Positions 22,101 to 36,600 of a DNA stretch of 42,354 nucleotides are shown in pieces; position 1 is the stretch's first letter, and each line of letters starts with the position of its first letter. Below the pieces are notes generated by a model. The model ran no database searches. It worked only from the letters and a program-made list of their open reading frames with translations, and was not told the DNA's origin. Source of the stretch: Temnopleurus reevesii (taxonomy: Eukaryota; Echinodermata; Echinoidea; Temnopleuroida; Temnopleuridae). Position numbers and translations under genes: made by a program. Location: the NCBI GenBank assembly GCA_036244855.1, contig BQKZ01002479.1, positions 42,047 to 84,400 of the forward strand, written 5' to 3'.

Positions 22101-24843
22101 CACACTCATAGCTGAAACTAGAAATTGCTCAAGTGCTAGTACAGTACATAATTTGGGAATCCATCCAATAAATTGACATGCTGTCATCAAAATGAAGATT
22201 TGAGAACAAACTGAACATTTGAGCAAAATCAGACAACCTGTTCCAAAGATATTAATTTTTAAAATGATACTTATAGCTCTACTAAGTTTTCATCCTATAG
22301 ACAGAATTTTCTGGGATATTTTTTTAAACAAATAGGAAACATTTTAGTTTGGCCACAATAATTTTGAGGAGTTGTCTGCCAAAACATCACAGATTCTACC
22401 AAAGTTCTTGGTCAGGAATACCCATCATAACTGAAGCTTTGACAACTGACAACTTTTGAATGAATCATCCGATTTTTCTTAGACTTAATAGTTTGTTCAT
22501 CTTGATTTTCTTCATGTTACAGTATATCAATATCTGGGGTGGATTCACATTTAAGGATTATCATACCCTTCATTTGCATATTTTATCAAGGAAAAAAGGC
22601 CCAAAGTATATTTTGTAAACTTACACATGAGCAATGTCCAATAATAAAATTAACTTTCTAAGGCGGTGTTGCTCAAAATTAACTGCAAATCAACTGCAAC
22701 TTTGCAAATTGTAACGCGCATTTTCATTCGCGCACGATATGCGCATCTAACAAGACGCGCGTGAAACAGTGATTTTGATTGGCGCGTTCCGATCAACTGC
22801 AACGTGCGATCAATTGCAAATTTTGAGCGACACCCCCTTAATCTCCCAACAACACATAATAATAATAATGAATAATGAAAGACATCATACTTACATCGGC
22901 CAGTGAGACTGACTTGAGTGAATCAGGACAGGATTTACTCAGAACTTCATCAGAATCCCCCAACTCTAGGAGATCACTCGCACTTTCGGTCAGATCCTAC
23001 ATGTACATGAATCATAGATAATAAAAAGAGAAAAGTATTCAGTGATCATTCAATCATATGAAAATACAAGAGGTCTGATTAACCATTAATGGAGGGTTAA
23101 AATAAAGGAATGAAAATTAAGGCCAGATCTTAATGCACATCTTGACTTGAAAATAGTTAATTCTGACATTTTCTCCTTCTTGACTTATAGAATTAGAAAT
23201 TTGCCTGCTGGCCTTGCCTTAAAATTGTGATATTCAAGACCTGTATACATGTCTATGTGCAATCGTCACAAAAGTCCATTGGATCTTGTTCAAGGGGCAT
23301 CGCAGCATATGACCTTGGCCTTTTTTTCCATTCTTTCCATTAAAGGCATTATTTAACGATGCAAAATGTTTGCAAAACCAGTTTATATGTACATGTATGT
23401 ATGTGACCATTTTGACAACTAAGAATATCTGTAAGTATGACAGAATAAAATACAAATTTACTGTCCAAAACAAATAAAAATAGACCAGCGCTCAAAATGC
23501 ATGTTACTTTAATTGGGTCAGAGGAGCGGTCACAATGCCGTCGCTGTAGCTTTCCGCTGCAGACCTTTATTCACCCATGGTGCTTTGCTTTTGTTACTAA
23601 TGAATTACCAAAATTGAATTATTTTATTGAATCATATAATTATTGTATATATTGTAATTTGATTTGATTTTGTTATTAAAAACACAGAATCATAAAGAAT
23701 AAAAAATTATCTTGGTGAATAAATCACAAATCAATCTAATTCTTATTCAATTTTATTGATCCATAAAACCCGATTCCTCATTGAGGAAAACTGCGAGTTC
23801 TAATATGACTGTACATGTAGAGTCCTCTTGAAATAGGAAGATATTGAAGCATAAATTTGTGTTGTTTTATACAAGAAAACTGGATATGAATTTACAAAGA
23901 ATGTACATGTATTTCATACACTTGCAGTTAATTAAATTTTTAAAAAGATATTCTGCACAATCACAATATTTAAAAAAAAAGAAGATAATATGATACGCTG
24001 ACTCTGTCATCATATTACTTCCAGTTTCTTTTAGATGATAATTACAAATCAAAGATCAACAGCAGTACAAGGGTGATTAATATGAAGGAAGTTTTCTCTG
24101 CAGCAGAGTGGAACTTCTAAAAATAGAGTACGCATCCAGGTCAAAGAATAATTCTTTATCCTGAGTGCTGTGGTACAGTATTGCTGTGATATAACACTAC
24201 TTTCTGAGCTTCAGCCCTCTATCTTTAAAAAGATGGAGTTCTGGTGAAGAAATTTCACTTTACAAGGAAATAGTTGTGATTAATCCACAATTGTTTATTC
24301 ATCCGGCATCGAAAAGACAATAATATTTTCATTTTAATAGCAAATTGTATGTTGTATGTACTTGACTGCTTAGTAAACTGGTCAGTTCAACTTGCCTACA
24401 TCACTCCTCAATGGAATACAATGTAAGCTGACAATTTCACATGGACTTTAATTTCGCTAATTTCGTGACCGTTAATACAATAACATTTTCAATCATTAGA
24501 ATGGAAATAGACTATTATACAATAATCTTTGAAAACCTTAAAATTACAACCCGCTAAGTCAAATCTGTTTAGGACTATCAAAATCAGTACAACTGAGGAA
24601 AGTTCAACTGAGGCAGAGATGACTGTAGTTCTAAAATTCAGTGAATTTGCTAAAAATCTATGTGCTAAAATCATTCGCTTTTTACAGTTCATCAGGTTTC
24701 ATCAGGTAAAGGTGATGCCAAAACATTTTAACAGTAGTGTCAGTTTAAAAAATTCTACAAATTTGTACATGTTTGTCTTTAATGTATATTGAATATTGAA
24801 TAAAAAAAAACAGAGAAAGATACGAGGAGAGAGGGAGAGAGAG

Positions 24844-24888
<45 letters not shown>

Positions 24889-27632
24889 AAGGCACCAGCA
24901 CACTTCTGTAATACACCACATAGTTTGTTGACACATACTTAGCAGGACCCCTCATGGTAATACATGTATGCCGGTTCACACCAATCCAATGTTCCCCGGG
25001 CCTGTACGAGCTACAAACCAAACCACTCCAACTTCATTTGAATTCACGCCACCATCTAGATGTGTACAGGCCTATTAAGATACCCAACAGAGAGCTATTT
25101 TTAAACCGGGATAAAGTGGTGGCAACGAACATTCTATTCCCATCTCCTAAATGGCTACCACATCCCAGTTATCTTTCAGCGCATGCCAATCTTGGGTGAT
25201 GGGGAGTTTGCAGATGTGGTTAAATGCATCAGAACTGGTGGTTAATTCAATTGAATCTATGGATGATGAAATCAACATATTGTCAAATTTCCATCAATCT
25301 ATATATCCCATGCTAAGTGGAGAAAATGTGAGATTTCTTCCAACCGTGCATTAGTACGGAAACAAGGACTTTTCCATTACCTCAGATGTTTTTTCTTTCT
25401 TTGGCGATTTGGAGGGGGGGAGAGAATATACAATTCTTTAACAAAGTGACTAAAGCACCATGGATATCTACCTATATGAAAATAAATCTATTTGTTGTAT
25501 ATTGTCCATGTCTCTCACTCATTCTCTTTCTAACCTATTTTGATGCAGCCTCAATTACCAAAAGGTTATCGTGTCATATTTAATGATTTTTGCCTGGCTG
25601 GAAAAAGTGAAACTCATTCTCCAAGTTTCCTGCTAAATCTTAGAAGGAGACATTTCCCAAAAAGTGCATATAATCATGATGATTTCATAAAAGTTTACCC
25701 TTTGGCTCCCCCACTTCATCGAAAAGAATACAAAATATCAACAATATACACTGCTAAAAAAGTTATGGCTCATCATTCATACAAGGATTTATATTTCTGA
25801 AAATAACCTGCAACTGACTTGTATCACAAATAGTTAATTGCAGCTGTTGCATAATATGTCTAGCTTAATATCTTGAAAACTGAACAATTTCTTGGTAGTG
25901 TAAATCGATGAAGCAGTCCCTGACATTACAACTCACCTCCTCTCCGATGACTGTGATCCCTGGGAAGCGGGTCTGAAGAGACGATACGATACAACGCTGA
26001 GCCTTACGATCTGCTTCAGTCTGGGGGTCATCTTCTCGCTGTAATGAAAAAAAGGGAGAGAAAAAGGTTTTATTTATTCATTTATTAAAAAGGATTTTTA
26101 TTTTTATGATTATAACTTATTTTGCAAATTCAAAATAGTTACAGTGGAGGCAAAAGATAAAAATATACAAGAATTGGGCATAAGATAAATTGCCTTCAGT
26201 TGGTTTTGAGATGGGTATGGAAAAGGAGGCTTTGCATAACCTGCAAACTTTCCATCCCTACCCTCTCAAACAAAATGCAGGATTAGGTTTGGAAATGGAA
26301 CTCATTTGCATCTAATAAAGATGGCTGGATCGAAGATACCAAGAAATAACAATATAAATACATAAATAGATCACAATCAAACTTACATGTCAATGGTAAA
26401 CATTCTACAATATAACATCTGGGAAGTTCCACAAATGTGTCATGTCTATAACGTCATTTTTTTTTTTTACAACTATTCATTAAAATTCATTGAAATTTAA
26501 TACCTTTGAAAAACATATTGTACTTTTTTACACACTCGTTGAATTTCAGTGAATTTCAACGAACAGATCTTAAGCAATTGGCGTAAAAGACAAGACACTT
26601 TTGTGGAATCGCCCATGAAATTGTTGATAATAATAATAATTTTATTCAAAAAAGTGAGGATACTGTATGTATACACTTCATCCTATCAGTAATGACCATT
26701 TTTAAAAGGAACTGTATTTTGCTATTTCAATTCAATTTTTAAATATGAACACTCAAACAATAGCCTTTATATTTTATTCATTGAAATTGATTTCTAGCTT
26801 CCTAATGAATAGCTCAACATGAGAAAGTGCTGCATTGTAAAAGAGGAGAAGATGTATTTCCGCTTGTCAACAGAATTCGATGGTGACAAAGGGCATAACT
26901 GGTAGGGAAAGATCTTACCATCAATGCAAATTGCATAAAGCAATCAACATTTTTCTAATGTATTCAAATTTTTAATATTTTCCCTAACACATATCCAACT
27001 ATTAGTAGATAATGGTACTTCAATAGGAAGGGCCATAGTATAAGAAATATTTGTAAGTATCCTCTTCTTCCTAATATGTCTTAAAGTTTAATCTTCTATC
27101 TCACTCATAATGTATCCCCCTCCATACACCATCGACACTGCATTTTTGTATTGAACATTTCTTTCTTATTCACTCTTAGTTATTCCCATGCATCTCAAAC
27201 TAATTCAGGATTCACATCAGTGTCCAAATATCATTTAAATCTTCTACCATTTCATTTTAATACATATTTCTCTTTGTTCCTTCATCTCCAATACTGTTTT
27301 AGAATGCTTTATCCCCTCTGCCATCATCCCTTCTTCTATCATATCCGTCTCCCTATCTTTTCATTTTTTGCCACATCTTATTACTCATCTGAACATCCCT
27401 CTGTCACTTTTTGAACCTCTCATCTACCTGGCTCTATCTGTACCCCACCCCCTCTCTCTCTTTTACAAATAGACAAACTGCATCTATCTATCCCATGGCT
27501 CTCATATCATCCCATATCAAACTTTCTCTCTCTCTCTCTCTCTCTCCATCTTCTCTTTTTCTATCACCTGTTAAAGCACCACCATTACTACTCTCGCATC
27601 CACAAAGCTCTTCCTCTCTCTCCTCTTTCTTA

Positions 27633-27664
<32 letters not shown>

Positions 27665-30600
27665 TCATCTCTGCATCTAAGCCTCTTCTACTCTCATCTC
27701 ATATCTATTCCCACTCTCTCTCTTTCTCTCTTTATTCTCCATGTTCTTTTCACCTATTTCTTCACTCACCTCTACCTCTCTTCCTCAATTTCTCCCCCTG
27801 TCTTGTACAAACGCACACATTTCTCTTTCCATCACCTGTTATCCACCTGCCTGTGTATCCCTATATTATTCATCATCTCTGCCCTCACATCAATCTCTCT
27901 TCCTCTTTCTTCATCTCCTTCTCTTTCTCACAACCACACACATCTCTTTATCCTATACTCTCTCTATCGATATATATCTCTATATCTCTCTCTCCATCTT
28001 TTCTTTTTTCCCCTTCCATTATTCACTCGCCCTTGTTTCACTATATACATGTACATCGCCCATCATTTCTGAACTCATATCCATCTCTCTTCCTCCTTCT
28101 CCATCTCCATTTCTTTCTCACAAACACAAAAATCATCTCCCTATCCCATACCTCTCATCTCACATCCATTTTTCATCTCTCTCTCTCTCTCTCTCCATCT
28201 TTTTTTTTCCATCATCTGTTATTCATTTGCCCTTGTTTCACTACATACATCACCCATCAATTCTACCCTCACCTCTTCAGTATCTCTCCCCTTCTCTCTC
28301 TATTACACACACACACACACCGCATCCCTGCATCCAAAGCCTCTCCTACTCCCATCTCCCGCATCCCTTCATCACACATGTACTGGGTGGACTAACGGTT
28401 GTGTATACACGCTGAAGCCTGGGAATGTATGCGAGCTGTTATTGCAGATGCTGCGTGAGTAGAGCTTCTCCTATCACTCAGCCGAGCGGTCTGCCTCTGA
28501 TGATATCACGTATCACCAAGGGAACAAGCAGTGACGTCAATTGGCTCAAAATAGCTGCGTCGATCAGGTTTCCGATCCCCGATTAATTTTAGAAATGGCA
28601 GAGCTAAAATTAAAACACGCTGCCGTGGCTACGGTGTTTCCTTCGCGGCTTTTTATAGAACGGCGGACGAAAATAGACAGGGAGGACGGACAGAAATATC
28701 TTGTTGGCTTTGAGGAAGTGAAAAGGGAAAAGGAATGATTTCAGGATGCAATGTGAAATGATTCAATTGAGCATGAAAAGGAAGATGGAATAATGTGAAT
28801 TCACAAACCGCAATGTCGGAAACGAGGCGAATCTAAAATCTTGGGTGTGAAAGAAGAAAAGTACAGACATCCTAAAAAATTTCTATCAGCTTCAACAACA
28901 ATGAATGAGCATTGGTTTGAAATATAAATAGCCAGAATATGGAAGAGTATTCACTGGAATGGTGTCATACACATACATGTACAGATACAATGGTGTACAA
29001 GCAACTGCATAATGCAGAACATTGCCTCCAAAAGCACTGAGAGAATGTGACTGTATCGTGACACCTGTGACAACATGATAACATTGATCATTAATAAGCA
29101 AAAAAAATTCAGATTGCTTTCCTAATTGAACGTTTGTAAAGGCCTAAATGAAAATATTCAAGGACACGAAAACTGAATACTTGTTGATTCAATTTAAACA
29201 TCTACAGTAGATGTGAACTTCTCAAGATAATGGAAGTAGTCATATCCTAATGGATACCTTTGTGAATCATCTGGTAACAACATTGAACATTACTGCAATG
29301 CTACTTATCAAATGTAAAATTATACATATTTGATGAATATAAATTAGACTCAACCACAGAATTTCCATAATTTGATACTTGAAACCTTGGCAATGCATTG
29401 TCGAGGCAAAGAGGGGTTGATATTTTCATGTAGAGTAGATGATGTGTGCTCCTTGTTTATCATGATATCAACAGGATTTTGGGAACACAAATTGGAAGTA
29501 AATGGTAATGTAGAACCTTACAAATATGTTTACTGTACAATGAAAAAGACTGAAGTACTTGTTTATAATTATATGTATTTCCAATACTTTCTGACAAGCA
29601 AACAAAAAATAAGCTAAGCTATATTAGAATGAATTGATAGATACACATTTATCAGGATTCCAGATAGGGTTTTGAAATCACAAACACTTCAGTAGTATTT
29701 TGCACTGGTACTTTGCCATAATTAAAATATATCTTATCAAAAGCAAATAATGTAACATGGAAAACAAGATATAGGAAAAAGAAATAGTTGAACAGTCTGT
29801 AGTAATTGTCAAGAACTGAATGTTGAATGAAATAATTTGCATTCATGTAGCACAATTTAACAAAACAGAAAGCAGAATACATTACAAGTATTATTGGGAT
29901 TGATTTTTAAGAAACTTGTGATCACTCTAATAATAACTCTGATAAAAACAAAGAAGTGTAAATTGGTAATTCCATAAATGAGGGGGCCAGTTTCATGACA
30001 AATTTGGTGTCCCAGTTATAATAGTTTACCAACATCTTCTTTTTTTTTAGCCCTTATGGCTTGGTGAAGATGTAAATACTGTGAGCATCTAATCAGGGAT
30101 ATAATAACAGATTTAAAATCGTATTGAAATCTCATTTCACTATTTGTATTTTCAACAAGCCCTCTGAGCATTGAAAACGATGTATTACCAATATAACTGG
30201 GACACCAAAAATGTCACAAATTGGACTCCTCATTTATGGAATTACCCAAATACCATTGAAAGCTAAAATGCATGATGAGAAAAATTATCACTTTCTCCGT
30301 TTCCTTTTGTGTTGCTTAACAACAGAGAGAGAGCGTAGTAAGTGCAGAACATGAGCCATAATGCACTAGAAATCTACATGTGATTCTAAATGTGTACATA
30401 GACATCTATCAACGATGACATGCATTGTATGTAGCAGCACACAACGTACTATTCCCTCAGTCATTGGGAATTATCTCAAGTACAATTCCAGCATACTGAA
30501 CAGTCTATTTTGGGTTCATAATCATATACAGAGCTCTGGGGGACGGCGTAACGCTACACCGCTACGATGCCGTGAATACGATCTTTTTTCATTCGGCCTC

Positions 30601-33600
30601 CTGGTCTACTACTACGACTCCCTTCTATTTTTAGCCGCCACAATACGAGGCATACGTCTGCATGAAAGGAAAGGTCCTGCCAAAAATAGCCGGGGTAGTT
30701 CATCACGGCTTGATGTATACAACTGTTTACTGGCCGAATAAAGGAGGAGACAGACTTAACTGAAAAGGAGTCATTGCATGTTGGGACAAACCAGCAATCT
30801 TACGTCACTACAAATGTATACATTTCAAGGAGTTCCGTAGTTGATTGTAATGGGGATTGGGTGCATGAAAAGAGGAATTTGTAAAACAATGCATTTTGAA
30901 TATCAACAAAAACATATTTATAAAGCTTAGATGTAAATATAGAATGTCATGGATAGGATGTTTACAGTGTTGACCAAAATATATCTGGAACAAGTGGTAT
31001 AATATCATACTCATTCATGATCATAATGGAATCTCCTTGGTAATTCAAAAGACTTGTACATAACAATTGTCTTATCAATAATTTCAACTAAGTTTTTGTT
31101 AACAAATACATTTGAATCTAAAAATATAAAGATACCAAACAATGTTACTCATGATCAGACACTATTCTTTCAATCTGGGCATTTTTACAGTCAAATTTCA
31201 TTTTTTTGACAAAAAATGCACTCCCCAATATTTTTACAAAAATCACGCTACTAAGTGATTTTTCTTGATAAGTATTTCCATTCACGCATGAAAACTAGGA
31301 GTCCGAAAATTGGCACTAAAGCATAATTTTCATTTTATTGTAGGTGAGAATCTTCTATTTACATCTATAGTTCTTGGTACATGATGCGCACATACATTTT
31401 GAAAAGTGACTATTTTTTCTGTTTGTATTCACTTATGTAATATTGGATTAAATTGATTTTTACACATACATGTACACTTGTCAGATAGTTTATAATTATT
31501 ACCTGCCATTTTGTTACCAGACACTCCCCCAATGAAAAGTTATACTTCTTTCAATTACTATCACATGTGGGGGGTAAAATCTTTGTGTTTGTGAATTTAA
31601 ATATGAGAAGAATAATTTGGGAGGAAATATTACATGTAGCTCTTCTTCATTTTCTAATTTCTTAAAATTTACTGTAAAGATTCCCACATCAATGATCAGT
31701 TAATATTAGATAATAAAACAGCTCTTGAAATATATCCCAAATTTGCATATTCACTTCATTAACAAGTGATATTTCTACTTTCCTACATCATCTGTGCTCA
31801 CCGATGCTAAGCTCATTAGTTTAAAAATGTATGTTGATTTATGTCAAAAGAAAACCAGATACAGTACCTTTTCTGTACAAGCTGATATTTTTGCTGGAAT
31901 CTTTTATTCCATAATCTCCCTACAATGAATTTGCTAACAATATACTTTATAATACAAGTGCACAAATCTATCACCAAAAAAAACTTGGAAAATAACAATC
32001 CAATTTTGCATGTATCTCAACAGGTTTGAAATTCCTAAAAATTGGCTCTCACAGAAGTTCTTGCTAAGTTACAGTACTTAGTTAAATAGTTGGACTAAAT
32101 AAGTATTCAGAAGAAATAGACCAGTTTCGTAATGTATTCAAATTGATTTACGCTTGCTCCAAGACGTAGTATGTATTCAGCTACCAGAAGATAATGAGAA
32201 TTCAATAGTCAGAATGCTACTTGCATACATCAACGTTGATAGGCTGGACAAACATTGTAGTTTGACCAACCTTGCAACAACTACTGCTTGTTATTCACAT
32301 CCCTTCCAATGAAATAGAATTATTATTTTATATCAGGTGAACAAATAGTTTATTCCTGTGCATTTGACAAAGAAGCGTGCATAAAATTTGAATACATTAC
32401 AAAAGACGTCTTTTGGCATCTGCACTGCAATTCTAGAAAGAAAATTTGTGTTTCAAATTGGACGAATATCATTCAAATTTTCTTGTAATTTCTTAAAAAT
32501 TTTCATACGAACATAATTGGATAAAACCTGCTTTTTAAGAATAGATGTAGGTTTCTATAAATATGTTAATCAGATGTCACTCAAGCTAGGTGTAGTGATA
32601 AAATGCTGCAAAAGATTTTTATCTTGAAATGCATCATAGAAAAATTACAAGTAGGATTATTATGATCAATCTAAAAGGCAAAAAAAGAATATGCCTAATT
32701 TAACATCAGTCTGTCAGAAATCATTACGCCTTAGTTTTTATGCTTTTAAGGTGATAAATATCATTTAGATTGTGAACTGAAATTGGTTACCACAACACAT
32801 ACATGTATTTCCTCTCAAGAATAGTGTTGATTCATGAAACCTTCTACTGGAAAACATATTTGATGCACGTCTCAAAGTGATAAAGGAGGAAATTTATATC
32901 TTCTTCATGAAATATACATAACATTAATTTGATGTTTGTGTTTTTCAGTTCTATTTAGGGATGTATTTTCAATATAAATTGCCCGAGCTTGAGAAAGATC
33001 CGCTACTTAATTACATTGCTAAAAATGAAGATTCTTTAGGAATGGATTTTCAACAGCGAGTTTAAACCATCAATCCGCACATCAATGAATCAATCGCAAA
33101 TGCTACATCATAAAATGGACAACAGCTTCAGTTCTAGGCCTTGTGTTGCGTGAAATATTTCTCTTTGCCACTTTCCTACGAACAAAGTAATGCAACGCCA
33201 GCGATGTATTTTAAGACTTGCTAAAAATACCCCCAACACTCCTGTCTTCCCATATTCATGGCACATTCTATTCAGATGGAAGGGTGCCGACTGTCCTTTT
33301 GGGAAGCTGATGGACGAGAGCGAGTGAATGGCTCTGGACGTAGTGATATCGTTCCAATGTCAACAGACTGATTTAGAATGCCCTTTCAGACGTACACAAC
33401 CACTGTCAACATTACAATACGAGTGCCCATCCTTTCTAAAATAATGTTTGACAATTTGTCTAAAAATAATGCTGAGAGCTATTAGAGTAGCCCTGACTGT
33501 ATCGCGCTTCCAGTATTTAGCGTGAAGGAAGTGCTATTAAAAGATGCCAATCAATACTGTTTTAATCATCTCAGGACCACAATGTACAATGTACATGTAA

Positions 33601-36600
33601 CACAGCGTGATGGGCAGTGGGTTACCGTAATAGTTCTGATTGATTTACTTGTCGTGGTGAACATGATGATAATAAAAGTACATTGAATATGAGTGTACTT
33701 CTAGAACAATCATAATGGTTGGAGTTGTAATTCTATAATTATACTCTCTGCTTTTATTTTCCCCCATTTGGTGGTTAAATTGTCATTGAAAAACAAGAGA
33801 GTGAAAGTGAAATATGATGGCCATTTCCTGTTTATAGCTTAAGCTATATTCCTTTTCTATCTTACTGAATCTAAAAATAATGCTGATGCAAAGATTAACA
33901 GATTCCAATGGTCTTAATGTAACTCTGAATTTGTATCCATTCTGCCCTGCATATTTCAGCCAAATATATGAGGGTACCAGTAAATTTTTGTTTAATTTCC
34001 TGTTGATTGGGGTAAATTACAAATACTCTACATTGCATGACCAGAATTATGATTTAGGGGTATTTATTGATATTTGGGTGCTTACAGAATAACAGAATAA
34101 CCGTTAGCTCAAATAGGAGACTCTGACTGATATTTTCATTGTAGTTACATGTACATGTATACTGCAATCAAACTATATGAACATTAATTTGAATCCATCC
34201 ATAAAGAAGTCTGTATGGTATAAGTAGGAATAATCTAGGAACAAAATTATATTGCATACATTTATTACAGGTTATCCAACATTCAATGCAATCAACTTTT
34301 CTGATCTCAGACAAGAGGCCGCTTTTGTCTCAAGGTGACATTGCTTTGGGAAATAATTTACTGTATGAACTGAAAATTTTGCACTGGTTTCATTTTTAAC
34401 GTAAAATTCCATTTCATATGAGGCACATTCATAAATGTATGGGTAAAAACACTGTAAAAAAGAAAGAAAATAACAACATGCCAGTGGTCCTAATAATAAT
34501 ATCGGCTTATACAGTATAGAATTTATATTATTTCTCTTGAAAGGCATTTCACATTTTAATATATGAAAGCCACATAAAGATCATTGTATTCTATTGCCAG
34601 TTGTAGCCTACATAAATATTAGATATCAACAAATTAGATAATAATAATAATAATAATGAACAGCTTTTATATCGCGCTTATCAACTCTTTATGAAGAATT
34701 CTCCAAGCGCTCTACAATAGCAGCATTATTACCCTGGCATTAGCCCGGCATCCACTTCATTAGCGCACTTGGCGTTTCAAGGATTACATATTCCTACCAG
34801 GTACCCATTCACCTCACCTGGGTTGAGTGCAGAACAATGTGGATGAATTTGTTGCTGAATCATATTAAAAAAAGCATTCCTCTGGTTGAGAATTATATTG
34901 AATTTAAGATGTATCCCCACCCTATATAGTGATATTTCATTGATTTCATTGATTGACGATTCTGCTGGTAAAAGAATCATGGTGTAACATACATTGAGCT
35001 AAGAGTCTAAAGTTTGACTCTAAATATACGTGAATTTCAATTCTAAAGAGGTGACCCTTTTTATAAATACATTGATAACATGAAGATAGTAACCATTAGG
35101 GAGATAGTAATAGCATATCGTTAGAAGATTAAATTAATTAGCCATATCTATAAAGCAATTATCTATTGAACTTCAATCAAACTAAGCAAACGTTGCCTTG
35201 CTTAATGGAACAAGTTTGCAGTTTACAAAATCAAAGTTCATATTGGATGAATTTACCGGTCAGGTAAAAATGAGAATCATCCAATTACAATACACATGTA
35301 TTGAGTTTGAACTGCATTGCTAGAATGAAAACAAAGTGGTTTTCATTTCTTAAATGAAAATTCTTCATTTTACACAGGAGGTAAACTACATGTAAATCTG
35401 TATATTTTCTGGTAACCATGAACAAGAATATTAATTATTATCTATATGAGAGTTTTAAGCCGTACAATATTAAGCCATATTGTACGGCTTCAATTTAACG
35501 CTTGCGCAAAGCAGTGACCAGCCTTCTGGTATATGTAAAGATAATAATAATTATATTGGATGGCTTCATTTCATGAAATACCGGGAATATTGCACTCGTT
35601 AGGGCCAATATTGCACTCATCTTCGATTCGTGCAATATTGCCCTAACTCGTGCAATATTCCCTGGTATTCCATTTATTGCCATCCAATATTATATAAATA
35701 TTTCTAATTTTTGCTTTTGATTATGAAGATGAGTATAAGACTCTTGTTACACATATACCAACACATGCATGACAAGGCAGTTTTTATTACAAAAACATAA
35801 GAAATACCTATGGTTGCAGTAAAATATTTACTCCCCACCAATATTGACACTGCATCATATTTCTCTCTTTTTTAACCACGCATGCAACTATATATTCATG
35901 ATATAGCACTTTTTACAGGACAAACAGCCATAGTCACACCCAGTTAGTTCTCAGTATGTCCTATTCCGTTCAAAAGAAAGTTGTTAAAAACAATTGAAAG
36001 GTTTTCAAATGGTTTTCAAATGGACTGGATGTTCCGCAATCAGCATCTTATGAAGATCCATTTACAAATTTTGTGACCAAACTTGTAATACCTGGGATGT
36101 ATCCATTTTGCTTCAAAAGTTTACGTACAAATATCATTAATTTTAAAGCAATAAATAATATTGTCACATTCACTTTGCTAATTGCTCATTTTCTTACATA
36201 TTTCTGTACGAGATAACATCGATAACATCTTCCAAGGGGTCCAGATATACAAAATAAATAATTATGATGAGTCTATAAAAATATGAAATCTGAAGAATAG
36301 TTATAATGTAAATTTAATATTCATGTAATATTTGTAGAGTGGGAATAGTTCAAAGGATACTACACTTGTAAAACAGATGATTTATCAATTATTTGATTAT
36401 TATTATTATTATTCGTCATTCTAAGAGGAGTTTGAGGGGTTTTGAGTTATAATCAAACAACTGGAGATGTCCACTGATAAAAAAAAAATATCACAAGATT
36501 CATCAGAGCTGTACTATCACCATCAGATTCATCATCATTTGTATCACTTATCACTATTCCCAGGTTCACGTCTGGCCTGGGCAATGGGGTGAGGCCCCAT

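Noticed and set aside
23755..23815. Minus-strand AATAAAATTGAATAAG stretch as a second LINE tail
   Set aside because: Too short and AT-rich to separate from chance; no adjoining retrotransposon sequence was recognised.
25151..25800. Group of plus-strand open frames in BPNT1 intron 2
   Set aside because: They overlap in different frames, carry no known motif, and look like chance frames or decayed repeat.
27741..28415. Longest plus-strand open frame without gap bases (224 residues)
   Set aside because: It lies in the pyrimidine-rich satellite and encodes only S/L/P/F/H/T low-complexity sequence; overlapping frames are equally open because C/T-rich DNA lacks stop codons.
30415..30741. 108-residue open frame in BPNT1 intron 1
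   Set aside because: No recognised domain and no convincing splice sites; reported instead as a possible regulatory island.
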